Numbered from the stretch's first letter, positions 42,114 through 51,809 are shown. The stretch: DNA of 64,000 nt from Psychrobium sp051201665 (GCF_051201665.1 NZ_CP179210.1:1-64000), one strand, 5' to 3'. Translations and numbers: made by a program. The notes: generated by a model from the letters alone, not told the origin.

Positions 42114-42596
42114 TTACGCTGCTGGATCAGGATTGTTTAATATGTTGTCGGTTTGCGCTTTTCGGAAAGCTTCTACATTAGCCATAATTGTTTCATCATG
42201 AGTGCCAATGATCTGTGCTGCCATTAAACCTGCATTGGCTGCACCAGCGTCGCCAATGGCTAATGTACCGACGGCAATTCCTTTAGGCATTTGAACAATT
42301 GATAATAAAGAGTCTTTACCGCTCAATACACGTGATTGTACGGGAACACCTAACACTGGTAGGCTCGTGTAAGCTGCCGCCATACCTGGTAAATGTGCTG
42401 CACCGCCAGCGCCTGCAATGATCACTTTTAATCCACGCTCTTTGGCAGATTCTGAGTATTGGGCTAACAAATGAGGAGTACGATGAGCTGATACAACTTT
42501 GGTTTCGTAAGGAACGCCAAGGTCATCAAGCATTTGAGCTGCATGTTGCATGGTTGGCCAGTCTGATTTTGAACCCATGATAATACCGACAGTCAT
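42114..42596 (-). CDS. purE: N5-CAIR mutase
   Basis: PurE converts N5-CAIR (from PurK) to CAIR in purine synthesis. Seen: VGIIMGSKSDWPTMQ, the catalytic histidine in VSAHRTPHLL, GAGGAAHLPGMAA and VLGVPVQSRVLSGKDSLLSIVQMP. Its 160 residues fit the class I family. First gene of purEK. The 193-nt gap to the divergent tsaC carries a short TATACCCAAA motif but no gene. Confidence 0.97.
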   Translation of the reverse strand: MTVGIIMGSKSDWPTMQHAAQMLDDLGVPYETKVVSAHRTPHLLAQYSESAKERGLKVIIAGAGGAAHLPGMAAAYTSLPVLGVPVQSRVLSGKDSLLSIVQMPKGIAVGTLAIGDAGAANAGLMAAQIIGTHDETIMANVEAFRKAQTDNILNNPDPAA

Positions 42597-42789
42597 TATT
42601 TTTACGCCTATGTTAGATGGTTTATTGTGTGTGCTAGGTCACATTTTTCGGGGATTATATACCCAAACGACCTTAAGATGCTAGCTTGGTTCACCGCCGT
42701 TTTTGTGAAAGCAAAATTAAAGTTATGACTAGTTGCTGTGTTGTAATCTTGGTAAAATCCGCTGCAGAAATATTTAGTGAGAAATAACC

Positions 42790-43338
42790 GTGACATATCA
42801 AAGTGCGCAACAAGCTTTTTTAGCTGGTGGATTAATTGCTTATCCCACTGAAGCAGTATTTGGCGTTGGTTGTGATCCCGATAATAAGCAGTCGCTAGAA
42901 CGACTATTGGCAATGAAACAGCGTGACCCTAATAAAGGGTTAATTTTATTGGCAAGTAGCTTTGAGCAATTGATGCCTTATATCGACCACACGCGACTAA
43001 CTCCTGATATGATAAGTGCTATGTTGAGCCAGTGGCCAAATGGGGTGACACAAGTTGTGCCTAAAGCGGTAAATTTAGCGCCTTTATTATCTGGTCAATT
43101 TGAAAGTATTGCCGTACGGGTGACCGATCAACCTGATGTTGTTGCATTGTGTGACAGTGTGGGGCGACCTATCGTATCCACAAGTGCTAATCTTTCAGGC
43201 GTTGAACCTGCTACAACGTGGCAAAAACTAGATCCTCAACTGATTGAGCAGTTAGACTATGTCATTAAAGGCACGACACTTGGTTTTGACAAGCCATCGA
43301 CGATTATCGATGCAATTAGCGGTCAATGTTATCGTTAG
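42790..43338 (+). CDS. tsaC: Threonylcarbamoyl-AMP synthase
   Basis: TsaC makes threonylcarbamoyl-AMP for the t6A modification of tRNAs reading ANN codons. Seen: the YrdC-domain start GGLIAYPTEAVFGVGCDP, KQRDPNKGLILLA with the K-R substrate residues, and RPIVSTSANLSG. GTG start, 182 residues, typical of the short TsaC form. It lies 24 nt before hemF. Confidence 0.95.
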   Translation: MTYQSAQQAFLAGGLIAYPTEAVFGVGCDPDNKQSLERLLAMKQRDPNKGLILLASSFEQLMPYIDHTRLTPDMISAMLSQWPNGVTQVVPKAVNLAPLLSGQFESIAVRVTDQPDVVALCDSVGRPIVSTSANLSGVEPATTWQKLDPQLIEQLDYVIKGTTLGFDKPSTIIDAISGQCYR

Positions 43339-43362
43339 AATAATTTTTAAGGGCATTAAACT

Positions 43363-44274
43363 ATGACAACCCAGATTTCGGCAGAAGTCGTAAAAGAATA
43401 TTTATTAGCGCTTCAATCGAGTATTTGTAAAGGCTTGGAAAGCCAAGAGCCGAGTGAACGATTTAAGCATGATGCTTGGCAAAGAGCTGAAGGCGGTGGT
43501 GGCGAAAGTCGTGTGATGACTAACGGTCAGGTTTTTGAACAGGCTGGTGTAAATTTTTCTTATGTGATGGGTGAAACCTTACCACCTTCTGCTACTGCGG
43601 CGCGCCCAGAGTTAACAGGTCGTCGTTATGAGGCGATGGGGGTGTCGTTAGTTATTCACCCCAATAATCCTTATGTGCCGACATCTCACGCCAATGTTCG
43701 CTTTTTTATTGCCTATAAAGAAGATGAAGAGCCTATTTGGTGGTTTGGTGGTGGTTTTGATTTAACACCGTATTATGGCAATGAAGATGATTGTAAGCAT
43801 TGGCATCAAACAGCAAAGAATTTATGTGAACCGTTTGGTGAAGATAAATATTCTAAATACAAAAAATGGTGTGACGAATACTTCTATTTGAAGCATCGCG
43901 ATGAAGCGCGTGGAATTGGCGGTTTATTCTTTGATGATTTAAATGAAGATGGTTTTGAGCAAAGCTTTGCATTTATGAAGTCTGTTGGTGATGGTTTTAT
44001 AGAAGCATATTTACCTATAGTCAAAGCGAGAAAAGATACAGATTATGGTGAGCGCCAACGCCAATTCCAATTATATCGTCGTGGTCGCTACGTTGAGTTT
44101 AATTTAGTTTACGATCGCGGAACACACTTTGGCTTGCAAAGTGGTGGGCGTACCGAATCCATCTTGATGTCGATGCCACCATTGGTTCGCTGGGAATATT
44201 GCTACGCCCCAGAAGAAAACACTGAAGAAGCGAACTTATATTCACATTATCTACCAGTACGCGATTGGATTTAA
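43363..44274 (+). CDS. hemF: Oxygen-dependent coproporphyrinogen III oxidase
   Basis: HemF converts coproporphyrinogen III to protoporphyrinogen IX in heme synthesis and needs oxygen. Seen: WQRAEGGGGESRVM, GVSLVIHPNNPYVPTSHANVRFF, WWFGGGFDLTPYY, RGIGGLFFDDLN and LQSGGRTESILMSMPP. Its 303 residues are standard. With hemG at 58.7 kb, two late heme steps are encoded here. Downstream of tsaC in the same direction; aroE, which often follows, is absent. Confidence 0.97.
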   Translation: MTTQISAEVVKEYLLALQSSICKGLESQEPSERFKHDAWQRAEGGGGESRVMTNGQVFEQAGVNFSYVMGETLPPSATAARPELTGRRYEAMGVSLVIHPNNPYVPTSHANVRFFIAYKEDEEPIWWFGGGFDLTPYYGNEDDCKHWHQTAKNLCEPFGEDKYSKYKKWCDEYFYLKHRDEARGIGGLFFDDLNEDGFEQSFAFMKSVGDGFIEAYLPIVKARKDTDYGERQRQFQLYRRGRYVEFNLVYDRGTHFGLQSGGRTESILMSMPPLVRWEYCYAPEENTEEANLYSHYLPVRDWI

Positions 44275-44307
44275 ACACACAAGATTTATAACCTTAAGGA
44301 TTTAACT

Positions 44308-44556
44308 ATGAAACAAATTTTATTAGCTGCAGCAACGCTCGTTTTATTAACGGCTTGTGGCAAACTTAACAACGAAAACTATCAACAAATCGAAGTAGGT
44401 ATGGATTATAGCGAGATTGAATCCTTGCTAGGTAACCCTGCTGAATGTGATGAAACCTTAGGTATGAAACAGTGTATTTGGGGCGGCGATGAGAAAAATA
44501 TCAGTGTGAAATTCGTTGCTGATAAAGTGACTATCTACTCTAAAAAAGGCCTGTAG
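44308..44556 (+). CDS. Small lipoprotein with a BamE-like (SmpA/OmlA) motif
   Basis: An 82-residue protein with a clear lipoprotein signal (LLAAATLVLLTAC, cysteine at 17). The mature part NYQQIEVGMDYSEIESLLGNP is the pattern that opens SmpA/OmlA/BamE-type domains, and DUF3862 proteins look similar. It probably sits in the envelope; its partner is unknown. It is 33 nt after hemF and may be co-transcribed. A hairpin with arms AAACCACTTC and GAAGTGGTTT (44572-44620) could terminate it. Confidence 0.75.
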   Translation: MKQILLAAATLVLLTACGKLNNENYQQIEVGMDYSEIESLLGNPAECDETLGMKQCIWGGDEKNISVKFVADKVTIYSKKGL

Positions 44557-44571
44557 ACTTTATTAATCCAT

Positions 44572-44620
44572 AAAAACCACTTCAAAATGACAATTTAATG
44601 GTGCATAGAAGTGGTTTTTT
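44572..44620 (+). terminator. Possible terminator after the small lipoprotein gene
   Basis: AAAAACCACTTC and GAAGTGGTTTTTT are perfect arms with a 23-nt loop and a T-run, lying inside the 3' end of the convergent hypothetical gene. The large loop makes it less certain. Confidence 0.55.
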
Positions 44621-44995
44621 GTTATTGGGCTAAATAACAACGCAGGCTTGACACCAACTGATGTTTCTCGGGTTATATCGCGCCTAGAAAAGTGTGCTTC
44701 CTCATTAGTATCTAGCGTAATGGCTAGCGTATTACCATCATATAGCCAGTTTCCCTGCTTAAATTGCAATCTATATTGGCCATCTTTGTGAATTTCTGTT
44801 TCAAACTCTACCGTGTGATCAGGTTGAAATGCTATTGTTGCGTATCCTGTTTTACAGCTAACAGATGCTAAATATGGCGGCATTGCATCATCTGGGTTGA
44901 TGTCTGGATGGTGTAAATAAAGCCCAATATGCCCTTGATGATAATAATGTCTGCTTTGGCCAAATCTTAGCTCTGTGGCTTGTTCAAGTTTGTTA

Positions 44996-45152
44996 TACCA
45001 ATTGTATTAAGTAAGTGATCTTGTTGTGCGTAGAGAAAATCAGCTAAAACAAGGCGCTCGATTGACTAATAGCTGGCTATTAGGATTGAGAGCAACGCCA
45101 TTTTAGTTCATTTTAACAAGTACAAGTGGGCAAATATTTAATGCAATTGGTA
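44996..45152 (+). mobile_element. 157-bp MITE-like element, copy D
   Basis: Same length, body and orientation as copy B, with TTA on both sides (44993-44995 and 45153-45155). The left terminal repeat has one change (TACCAATTGTATTAA). It interrupts the gene downstream of rlmJ near its 5' end. Confidence 0.93.
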
Positions 45153-45199
45153 TTATGCAATGCGACACCCTAATCGTAGTAAGCCTATTTGACCGCTTA

Positions 45200-46042
45200 T
45201 TATTCTTCAACCAGCCATTCAATCGTATAACTTGCATGTTCATCTTGGGCTAAGTGCTTAAGCAACCAAGGCAAAGAGTCTTTTAATTGCTGCTCTAATT
45301 TCCAAGGTGGATTGACAATAATCATGCCTGTGCCAGTCATGCCATATTCACTGGTGTCTTGTTTAACGTTCAACTCGACACGTAAAATTTTACGGATCCC
45401 TTGTCGCTTGAACTTCTCACAGAACCGTTCTACTTGAGCACGTGAAACGACTGGATACCAAAGGGCGTAAATTCCGGTAGCAAACTTTTTGTGAGCCGCC
45501 ACAATGCCATTGATGGCATCGTCATGTTCTGTCTTTAGTTCATATGGCGGGTCGATAAGCACCAATGCGCGACGCTGCGCGGGTGGCATAGCGCCATTTA
45601 GACCTTTGTAACCATCAGTTTTTTGAATACGAACTTTTCTATCACCAGCAAACTCTTGTTGTAACAAGGCTAAATCGGTTGGGTGTAGCTCGGTCAGTTC
45701 CATGCGCTGGCTATGACCAATCATCGACTTAGCCACTAAAGGAGAGCCTGGGTATTGTGACAATTCATTGGTTGGATTAAATGATTTTATCATATCAACG
45801 TATGTCGTCATTGGCGCTGGGATATCGTCACGTTGCCAGATCCGACCGATACCGTCTTTATACTCACCGGTTTTTTCACTGGTCTTGTCTTTTAGATTGT
45901 ATCGACCGGCTGCTGAATGCGTATCGTGATAAACAAATGGTTTTGGCTTTTGCTGCAGCGCCTCAATAATTAACACTTGAGTAAGATGTTTTAAAACATC
46001 GGCAAAATTGCCTGCGTGAAAACTGTGGCGATAACTTAGCAT
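45200..46042 (-). CDS. rlmJ: 23S rRNA (adenine-2030-N6)-methyltransferase RlmJ
   Basis: RlmJ methylates A2030 of 23S rRNA. Seen: the diagnostic start LSYRHSFHAGNFADVLKHL, DTHSAAGRYNL, and the N6-adenine methyltransferase motif LVLIDPPYE (DPPY). The ATG at 46042 gives 280 residues, as in E. coli; a frame start at 46054 adds four residues without support. The disrupted hypothetical follows it on the same strand. Confidence 0.95.
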   Translation of the reverse strand: MLSYRHSFHAGNFADVLKHLTQVLIIEALQQKPKPFVYHDTHSAAGRYNLKDKTSEKTGEYKDGIGRIWQRDDIPAPMTTYVDMIKSFNPTNELSQYPGSPLVAKSMIGHSQRMELTELHPTDLALLQQEFAGDRKVRIQKTDGYKGLNGAMPPAQRRALVLIDPPYELKTEHDDAINGIVAAHKKFATGIYALWYPVVSRAQVERFCEKFKRQGIRKILRVELNVKQDTSEYGMTGTGMIIVNPPWKLEQQLKDSLPWLLKHLAQDEHASYTIEWLVEE

Positions 46043-46135
46043 GAAAAGGTCCAAAAATTATTTTGCGATAGTATACCCCTTAACCATTGAATGTTTTAGG
46101 ATGGTGATAAATAAATTGATGAAAATGAGAGATTA

Positions 46136-47038
46136 ATGAATCCTGCCGTTAAGCCATTGGTTGAACAAATAGATCGCGTTTTATTAGGTAAACAACATCA
46201 GATTAAATTGTCGTTATGTTGCTTAATGGCCGGTGGTCATTTGCTGATCGAGGACGTGCCAGGTGTTGGTAAAACGACATTAGCCAATAGTTTGGCTCAT
46301 GGTTTTGGATTAACGTATCAACGCGTTCAATTTACGAGTGATATGTTGCCAGCCGATTTGTTGGGTGTGTCCATTTTCAATCAAGATAACCATGAATTTA
46401 GTTTTCATAAGGGGCCTATATTTAGTCAAGTGGTACTGGGGGATGAAATTAATCGAGCTAGTCCCAAAACACAGAGCGCTTTGTTAGAGGCGATGGCTGA
46501 AGGACAAGTGAGTATCGATGGAGATACTTATACGTTGCCGCAACCATTTTTTGTTATTGCGACGCAAAATCCCTTGGAGCACTCAGGCACATTTGAGTTA
46601 CCTGATTCTCAGTTGGATCGATTCTTAATGCGCGTTACGTTGGGATACCCTAGTGTGGATGCAGAAAAGGCAATGTTGCTGCAATCGACCCAAACATTAG
46701 CGTTGCAACAGTTGATTAATGGCGATGAATTATTGGCTATTAAGCAAGAGATTGAGCAAGTTAAGGTCGCTGATGCTGTTATTGATTATATTCTACGCAT
46801 CGTTGGTAAGACCCGCAGCGATAGTAATTATGCACATCCATTATCGCCTCGGGCAACACGTTCGTTATTAGCGGCGAGTAAATCATGGGCATTTATTGAG
46901 GGACGTGATTACGTATTACCTGAAGATGTGCAAGCCATCTTACCAGCTGTGTGTGAACATCGACTCCGTGGCTCGTCACAAACTCGGGCACAGAGTTTGA
47001 GTGAGCAGCTATTACATAGTGTTGATCCATTAGGGTAA
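46136..47038 (+). CDS. MoxR-family AAA+ ATPase
   Basis: MoxR ATPases act as chaperones for assembling or activating partner proteins, often with von Willebrand/DUF58 proteins. Seen: Walker A EDVPGVGKTTLANSLA (about residues 39-54), Walker B VVLGDEINRASPKTQSALLEAM, sensor ATQNPLEHSGTFELPDSQLDRF and the sensor 2 region HPLSPRATRSLL. Its 300 residues are standard. First gene of a three-gene operon, 4 nt before the DUF58 gene. Confidence 0.93.
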   Translation: MNPAVKPLVEQIDRVLLGKQHQIKLSLCCLMAGGHLLIEDVPGVGKTTLANSLAHGFGLTYQRVQFTSDMLPADLLGVSIFNQDNHEFSFHKGPIFSQVVLGDEINRASPKTQSALLEAMAEGQVSIDGDTYTLPQPFFVIATQNPLEHSGTFELPDSQLDRFLMRVTLGYPSVDAEKAMLLQSTQTLALQQLINGDELLAIKQEIEQVKVADAVIDYILRIVGKTRSDSNYAHPLSPRATRSLLAASKSWAFIEGRDYVLPEDVQAILPAVCEHRLRGSSQTRAQSLSEQLLHSVDPLG

Positions 47039-47042
47039 AGCG

Positions 47043-47993
47043 ATGAAACAACGATTACAGCAACGTTGGATACATTGGCTCAAGCGGCGAATGCCTATTT
47101 TGCAAGAAGTGACACTACATCGACGTAATATTTTTATTTTACCTAGCAAGTTTGGCGTAGTCTTTGGACTGTTAAATGTCCTTCTCTTTGTGATAGGAAT
47201 TAATTATCAGAATAACTTGGTGATTATGCTGAGTAGTTTTTGTTTTTCGCTATTCGTAACAACGATGCTGTTTTGCTATCAAAATATGGCAGGTATGTTA
47301 ATCAAGCCTGTTGTGCGACTAGAATACATTGCGTCGCAGTTATTAAGTATCGAATGTCAGGTAAGCTGCGACAAAGGGAAACACGGAATTTACTTTAGGT
47401 ATAAGTCACAACCACAGCAACTGGTTTCACTATTAGAGCAGCAGTCTTCTATTTCATTAACCGTAAAAGAAAAATCTCGCGGTTTGCATCGATTACCGAG
47501 ATTGATCGTTGCCAGCGAATACCCTTTAGGGTTGTTTCGCGCATGGGCTAATCTTGAGTTTGAGCAAGATGTCATTGTTTTTCCAAAACCCATTGCAAGT
47601 AGCCAATCTTTATCTGCAATCGAACAAGGTGATGGTGCTTATTCGTCGAAACGCACAGTTAGCGGTGATAGTTTTTCTGGGCTGGAACCTTATCGAGAAG
47701 GAGAGTCTCTTAAGCGAGTTGCGTGGAAACAGCTTGCACAAGGGAAGGGGGTTTTAAGTAAACAATTCGAGCAAACGCTCGGTGAACCTCAGTGGTTAGA
47801 TCTCGATGATATTGATGGCGGTGATATTGAAATGAAATTAAGTCACTTAGCTTACTTAGTAAATTACTATTCGAGCCTAAATCAACCATTTGGTGTCAAG
47901 CTTGGCAACAAAAAGATACCCGTTGGACACGGCAATAGTCATCGTAAGAATGCACTTACTTTGCTAGCAACGTTTGGTGTTTATCATGAATAG
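47043..47993 (+). CDS. DUF58 domain protein
   Basis: A membrane protein with two close hydrophobic segments at residues 32-75 (FGVVFGLLNVLLFVIGIN and LVIMLSSFCFSLFVTTML) and a cytoplasmic DUF58 region containing the signature DSFSGLEPYREGESLKRVAWKQLA. It is the usual partner of MoxR ATPases; the molecular role is not established. Its 3' end overlaps the next gene by 8 nt, which points to translational coupling. Confidence 0.9.
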   Translation: MKQRLQQRWIHWLKRRMPILQEVTLHRRNIFILPSKFGVVFGLLNVLLFVIGINYQNNLVIMLSSFCFSLFVTTMLFCYQNMAGMLIKPVVRLEYIASQLLSIECQVSCDKGKHGIYFRYKSQPQQLVSLLEQQSSISLTVKEKSRGLHRLPRLIVASEYPLGLFRAWANLEFEQDVIVFPKPIASSQSLSAIEQGDGAYSSKRTVSGDSFSGLEPYREGESLKRVAWKQLAQGKGVLSKQFEQTLGEPQWLDLDDIDGGDIEMKLSHLAYLVNYYSSLNQPFGVKLGNKKIPVGHGNSHRKNALTLLATFGVYHE

Positions 47994-49974
47994 CTCATGG
48001 TTAGTTAATCGACATATTATAGTGTGGATGATTACGGCATATTTTATCAGTGTCTTAATGTTGTTGGACTATACACCATGGTGGATATTGCCATTTAGCG
48101 GCATTGCTATTGGTTGGCGTTGGCTATATGTGATTGGCAAGGTCAGTGTCTTTAATCGTCTTGCGCATCATGGATTAACACTTTCTGCGGTTGCCATGCT
48201 CATCGTTACCAGTCTGAATAATGGCATCATGGAGAATATGGTAAACCTATTGCTGCTTGCTTATGGCTTAAAATTCATAGAGCTACGGCAAAAGCGCGAT
48301 GTGTTAGTACTGGTGATTGTTGGCATGATTACTATTGCGGTGACCTTTATTTACAGTGAATCTTTAACGACGACACTAGTGGCTGCCGTTTTGGTTGTAC
48401 TGCATTTGAGTATTTTACTGTCATTACATGCGCCGAAAATGCGCTGGCATAAACAGTTGCAGCTGGCGGCCAAAATTGGGGCTTTGTCTTTGCCGTTAAC
48501 AGCAAGTTTGTTTCTGGTGATGCCTCAAATTGGTCCGTTGTGGTCGATGTCAGTTGCTGGTGGCGCCACAACCGGATTATCTGACAATATGTCACCTGGT
48601 GATATAGCGCAGCTTCGCAGTAGCTCAAAACTGGCGTTTAGCGTGACATTCGATGGAGAGCCTATACCGAAGCAACAGCGATATTGGCGGGCACTGGTGC
48701 TTGATAAGTTTGATGGTCGCCAATGGCAACAACGAGAAAAGCGTTCACGGTGGTTACCTTATAAAGACGAAGTTACTTGGCCAGATCTCTCCGGTGAGCC
48801 GAGTATAAAATATAGGATCATCGCTAAATCGAGTAATCAGCATTGGTTGTTTGGCTTAAACGTTGCGACAAGCGCTGATAACAATGTGAAGTCGATGGCC
48901 GATCTTACGCTAAAATCGAGGAGTCCGCTGGCATCAACCACAGCGTATGATGTCATTAGTTATCCTCAATTAGCGAGTAAGTTGACTTTAACTGCTGCAC
49001 AACGTGTGCACAATTTGCTTGTGCCTGAGCATAGCAATCAACAAACAAAGGCATGGGTAGATATTCAAAGACCGCTCTTCGATTCTGACTTGGCTTTTGC
49101 CCAATCAATACTCCGGATGTTCAACGAACAGTCTTACTTTTATACGCTTGAGCCACCATTATTGGGGGATAACAGCGTTGACGATTTTCTATTTTCAACG
49201 CAGCGAGGTTTTTGTTCTCATTATGCCAGTGCTTTCACCTTAATGATGCGATATGCCAAGATACCCGCGCGCGTAGTAACAGGTTACCAAGGTGGAGAAT
49301 GGAATGAAGAAGTTAAGTATTTAAATGTATATCAATATGATGCTCATGCGTGGACCGAAATTTGGATTGACGGCTCGGGTTGGGTTCGCATCGACCCTAC
49401 GGCACATATTCATCCAGACCGCGTTATTTCAAGTTTAGATGACCAACAAGCTCAGCCATTTTTAGGAGGCAACACTTTCAGTTTGGTTCGCTATAAGCAA
49501 AACCCTTGGTTAAATAGTTTACGCTTAGCGTTAGCTGACGTTGAGTTTTACTGGAGTCGTTGGGTTGTTGAATATAACAGTGATAAGCAAATGCAACTGT
49601 TGGAGATGTTGCTTGGAAAATTGACGAGCTTAAAAGTGATATTATTTACGCTGACGTTGATGGCTGTCATCGGATTAATGCTGTGGTGGCAAAGCGGGTT
49701 TCGTTGGCAACGCCCGACAACAAAAGAGCAATTTGAGCGAGTTTATGCAGCACTGATTAAGCAAATGGCAATTCATGGCGTGGAGCGACAATGTCATCAA
49801 ACGCCAAACCAATACTGCCAATTACTTATTAATAAATATCCTAATTTAGCAATTGAAATTCAAGAGTTTACTGATTTTTATAATCAAATAAATTATCAAG
49901 AAACAGCAACTGTTTCACCGCAAGATGTAAAGCATGCCAAACGTTTATTGATGCAACTATTCCAAAAAATCTAG
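47986..49974 (+). CDS. Transglutaminase-like membrane protein (TgpA/DUF3488 type)
   Basis: At least five N-terminal membrane helices precede a periplasmic transglutaminase core with the Cys-His-Asp triad: cysteine near residue 410 (RGFCSHYASAFTLMMRY), histidine in YDAHAWTEIW and aspartate in WVRIDPTAH. One more helix (VILFTLTLMAVIGLMLWW) and a cytoplasmic tail follow. TgpA of Pseudomonas aeruginosa has this layout and is essential there. I chose the ATG at 47986 (662 residues) overlapping the DUF58 stop; an upstream ATG at 47974 is possible. Confidence 0.92.
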   Translation: MNSSWLVNRHIIVWMITAYFISVLMLLDYTPWWILPFSGIAIGWRWLYVIGKVSVFNRLAHHGLTLSAVAMLIVTSLNNGIMENMVNLLLLAYGLKFIELRQKRDVLVLVIVGMITIAVTFIYSESLTTTLVAAVLVVLHLSILLSLHAPKMRWHKQLQLAAKIGALSLPLTASLFLVMPQIGPLWSMSVAGGATTGLSDNMSPGDIAQLRSSSKLAFSVTFDGEPIPKQQRYWRALVLDKFDGRQWQQREKRSRWLPYKDEVTWPDLSGEPSIKYRIIAKSSNQHWLFGLNVATSADNNVKSMADLTLKSRSPLASTTAYDVISYPQLASKLTLTAAQRVHNLLVPEHSNQQTKAWVDIQRPLFDSDLAFAQSILRMFNEQSYFYTLEPPLLGDNSVDDFLFSTQRGFCSHYASAFTLMMRYAKIPARVVTGYQGGEWNEEVKYLNVYQYDAHAWTEIWIDGSGWVRIDPTAHIHPDRVISSLDDQQAQPFLGGNTFSLVRYKQNPWLNSLRLALADVEFYWSRWVVEYNSDKQMQLLEMLLGKLTSLKVILFTLTLMAVIGLMLWWQSGFRWQRPTTKEQFERVYAALIKQMAIHGVERQCHQTPNQYCQLLINKYPNLAIEIQEFTDFYNQINYQETATVSPQDVKHAKRLLMQLFQKI

Positions 49975-50820
49975 AATGGCATGGGCAACATCACGTGGTG
50001 CCTCCATTGGTAACAAGTGGTGTTGTCCTTGAAATTCAATATAGGTATCGTGCGGTTTAATCTTTTGCCATTTTGACCATGATTTTGGTGTTAGGAATTC
50101 TGAATTTTCTGCCCGTAATCCTAAAAATGGTTTGTTTAGTTTGCGCAAAATGGGCCATGCATGTGGTGGATGTTGATAAAACCAAGCTTCCCATTGTTTG
50201 CTATAACGTAATTGCCAATGCGAACCAACTTGTTTGGTGCCGCCGACGATGAACTGCCATAACGCTGGGTCTGAAAGTGCCTGGTAAGCACGTTTACTGC
50301 GATGGAAATCAAACGCTTGCTGCAGGCTTTGCCATTGATCGGGGCGACCTAAGGTTTTCTTAATCATTTTTGTGCCGCTAGTTAGCTTATTCGGTAGGTA
50401 GTTTGCTAACTTTACCAATGGTGTCGGCAGAAATATCGGATCAATAAAGACAACTTTATCAAATAATTCAGGTGCTTGTTCAATTGCCATCAGTAAAACA
50501 ATGGCGCCCATTGAATGACTAACACAATGGAAAGGCTTGCTTTGACGGTGGGATCGGGCAAATTTTAACAAATCGTTTGCGAGCTTTGGCCATTGATTTT
50601 CAAGCCATGGATCACTGTCATCCCAGCATGCTCGACTCAACGGCGCTAATACGTCGTAACCTTTTAGTTGCTCTAGCAATGGTTTATAGCAGCCACTTGG
50701 ATAACCATTGGCATGAATGAATAAACAGGGGATATCACCTTGAGAAAATTGGAGATATGGGATCTCAGTTGACTGACAAACCAATTCGTCAACGCTATCA
50801 TGCTTGTGGCTAGTATCCAT
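49957..50820 (-). CDS. Alpha/beta hydrolase
   Basis: A predicted alpha/beta hydrolase of 287 residues. Seen: CLFIHANGYPSGCYKPLL (the oxyanion region after strand 3), a nucleophile elbow SHSMG in place of the more usual GHSMG, and a C-terminal QGQHHLLPMEAP that supplies the histidine. The substrate is unknown. It converges on the transglutaminase gene with an 18-nt overlap, and is divergent from another alpha/beta hydrolase 41 nt away. Confidence 0.85.
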   Translation of the reverse strand: MDTSHKHDSVDELVCQSTEIPYLQFSQGDIPCLFIHANGYPSGCYKPLLEQLKGYDVLAPLSRACWDDSDPWLENQWPKLANDLLKFARSHRQSKPFHCVSHSMGAIVLLMAIEQAPELFDKVVFIDPIFLPTPLVKLANYLPNKLTSGTKMIKKTLGRPDQWQSLQQAFDFHRSKRAYQALSDPALWQFIVGGTKQVGSHWQLRYSKQWEAWFYQHPPHAWPILRKLNKPFLGLRAENSEFLTPKSWSKWQKIKPHDTYIEFQGQHHLLPMEAPRDVAHAILDFLE

Positions 50821-50861
50821 GTTCTGGCATCATACCTATTCTAAAATTATTCGGAAAAACA

Positions 50862-51809
50862 ATGAGTCATTGGTTAGGGAATTTACAACAAAGTACGCTT
50901 CAAGGCACTAATAATATTACAATTCATTATTGTGCAATGGTACAGACTGAACCATCTCCAGCCATGATAATGGTTAATGGACGGACTGAAAGCTACTTGA
51001 AGTATCAATCGCTAATTAATGAGTTTTATCAGTTAGGTTATAGCGTTTACATGCTTGATCATCGTGGGCAAGGTTTGTCGCAACGATTACTCAACAATCA
51101 TCACAAAGGCCACGTTGAAGATTTTTCTTTCTACATTGAAGATCTGACATTGTTCATTGATGATATCGTTTTACCTAATGGGCATTCTCATCATATTTTA
51201 TTGGGACATTCGATGGGGGGTACCATTGCAACTCGTTATGTTCAAACTAAAATTCATCGAATTGAACGCCTTATTTTAGCCAGTCCAATGCATGGTATTT
51301 TACTACCAGCACCGCAATTTATTGTTGAACAGCTGACCAATGCTGCCATGATGACAGATAGACTATTACAACGCGAATCAAGTTATGTATTGGGGGGTAA
51401 ACCCTATGATAACGCCGAATTTGAAGGTAATGATTTAACACAGGATGAGTCGCGTTATTCAAACTTTCGACAAGTGTATGAGGATACGCCACAACTGCAA
51501 TTAGGCTCTCCAACTTATCATTGGCTGCAAACTTCATTGCAGGCATGTAAAGCCTGTTTACAAGATGCCGAAAAAATTACGATACCAACATTATTACTAC
51601 AGGCTGGCGCAGATACCATTGTTGATAATAATGCCCAAGATGAATTTGTCTGTAACATGCAGCCATCATTGATTGAGAAGGTAGAAATTGTCGGTGCACG
51701 TCATGAGCTGTTCTTTGAACTGGAAGATTACCGCACTCAAGTTATTGCTCAAGTGCGACGGTTCTTAGCGTTTAATGATGATGCTGAAAAAGTTAATGGT
51801 GATGTTTAG
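50862..51809 (+). CDS. Alpha/beta hydrolase, lysophospholipase/monoacylglycerol lipase-like
   Basis: A 315-residue hydrolase of the serine aminopeptidase S33/Hydrolase_4 group, close in style to lysophospholipase PldB. Seen: MLDHRGQGLSQR (typical of the group), GHSMGGTIATRY with the nucleophilic serine, IPTLLLQAGADTIVDN for the acid and VGARHELFFE for the histidine. The enzyme probably acts on acyl glycerides or lysophospholipids; this is inferred from family only. Convergent with the MBL gene, overlapping it by 17 nt. Confidence 0.85.
   Translation: MSHWLGNLQQSTLQGTNNITIHYCAMVQTEPSPAMIMVNGRTESYLKYQSLINEFYQLGYSVYMLDHRGQGLSQRLLNNHHKGHVEDFSFYIEDLTLFIDDIVLPNGHSHHILLGHSMGGTIATRYVQTKIHRIERLILASPMHGILLPAPQFIVEQLTNAAMMTDRLLQRESSYVLGGKPYDNAEFEGNDLTQDESRYSNFRQVYEDTPQLQLGSPTYHWLQTSLQACKACLQDAEKITIPTLLLQAGADTIVDNNAQDEFVCNMQPSLIEKVEIVGARHELFFELEDYRTQVIAQVRRFLAFNDDAEKVNGDV

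Larger units (their letters stand above)
44563..45160 (-). pseudogene. Hypothetical gene downstream of rlmJ, split by a MITE-like element
   Basis: The 3' frame continues open from its first ATG (44883) upstream to the element at 44996, encoding KLEQATELRFGQSRHYYHQG and HIGLYLHHPDINPDDA before MPPYLASVS. Removing copy D with one TTA rejoins the frame as LHNKLEQA, with a TTG at 45160 as a possible start, 40 nt after the rlmJ stop. The family is not recognised: the rest is beta-rich and looks like a small soluble domain. The 106-codon remnant from 44883 may or may not be expressed. Confidence 0.65.

Noticed and set aside
42608..42913. Minus-strand ORF upstream of tsaC
   Set aside because: It overlaps the conserved start of tsaC and shows no family features.
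45430..45445. Further parS-like site around GAGCACGTGAAACG
   Set aside because: Only one half matches; the palindrome is broken and it lies inside rlmJ.
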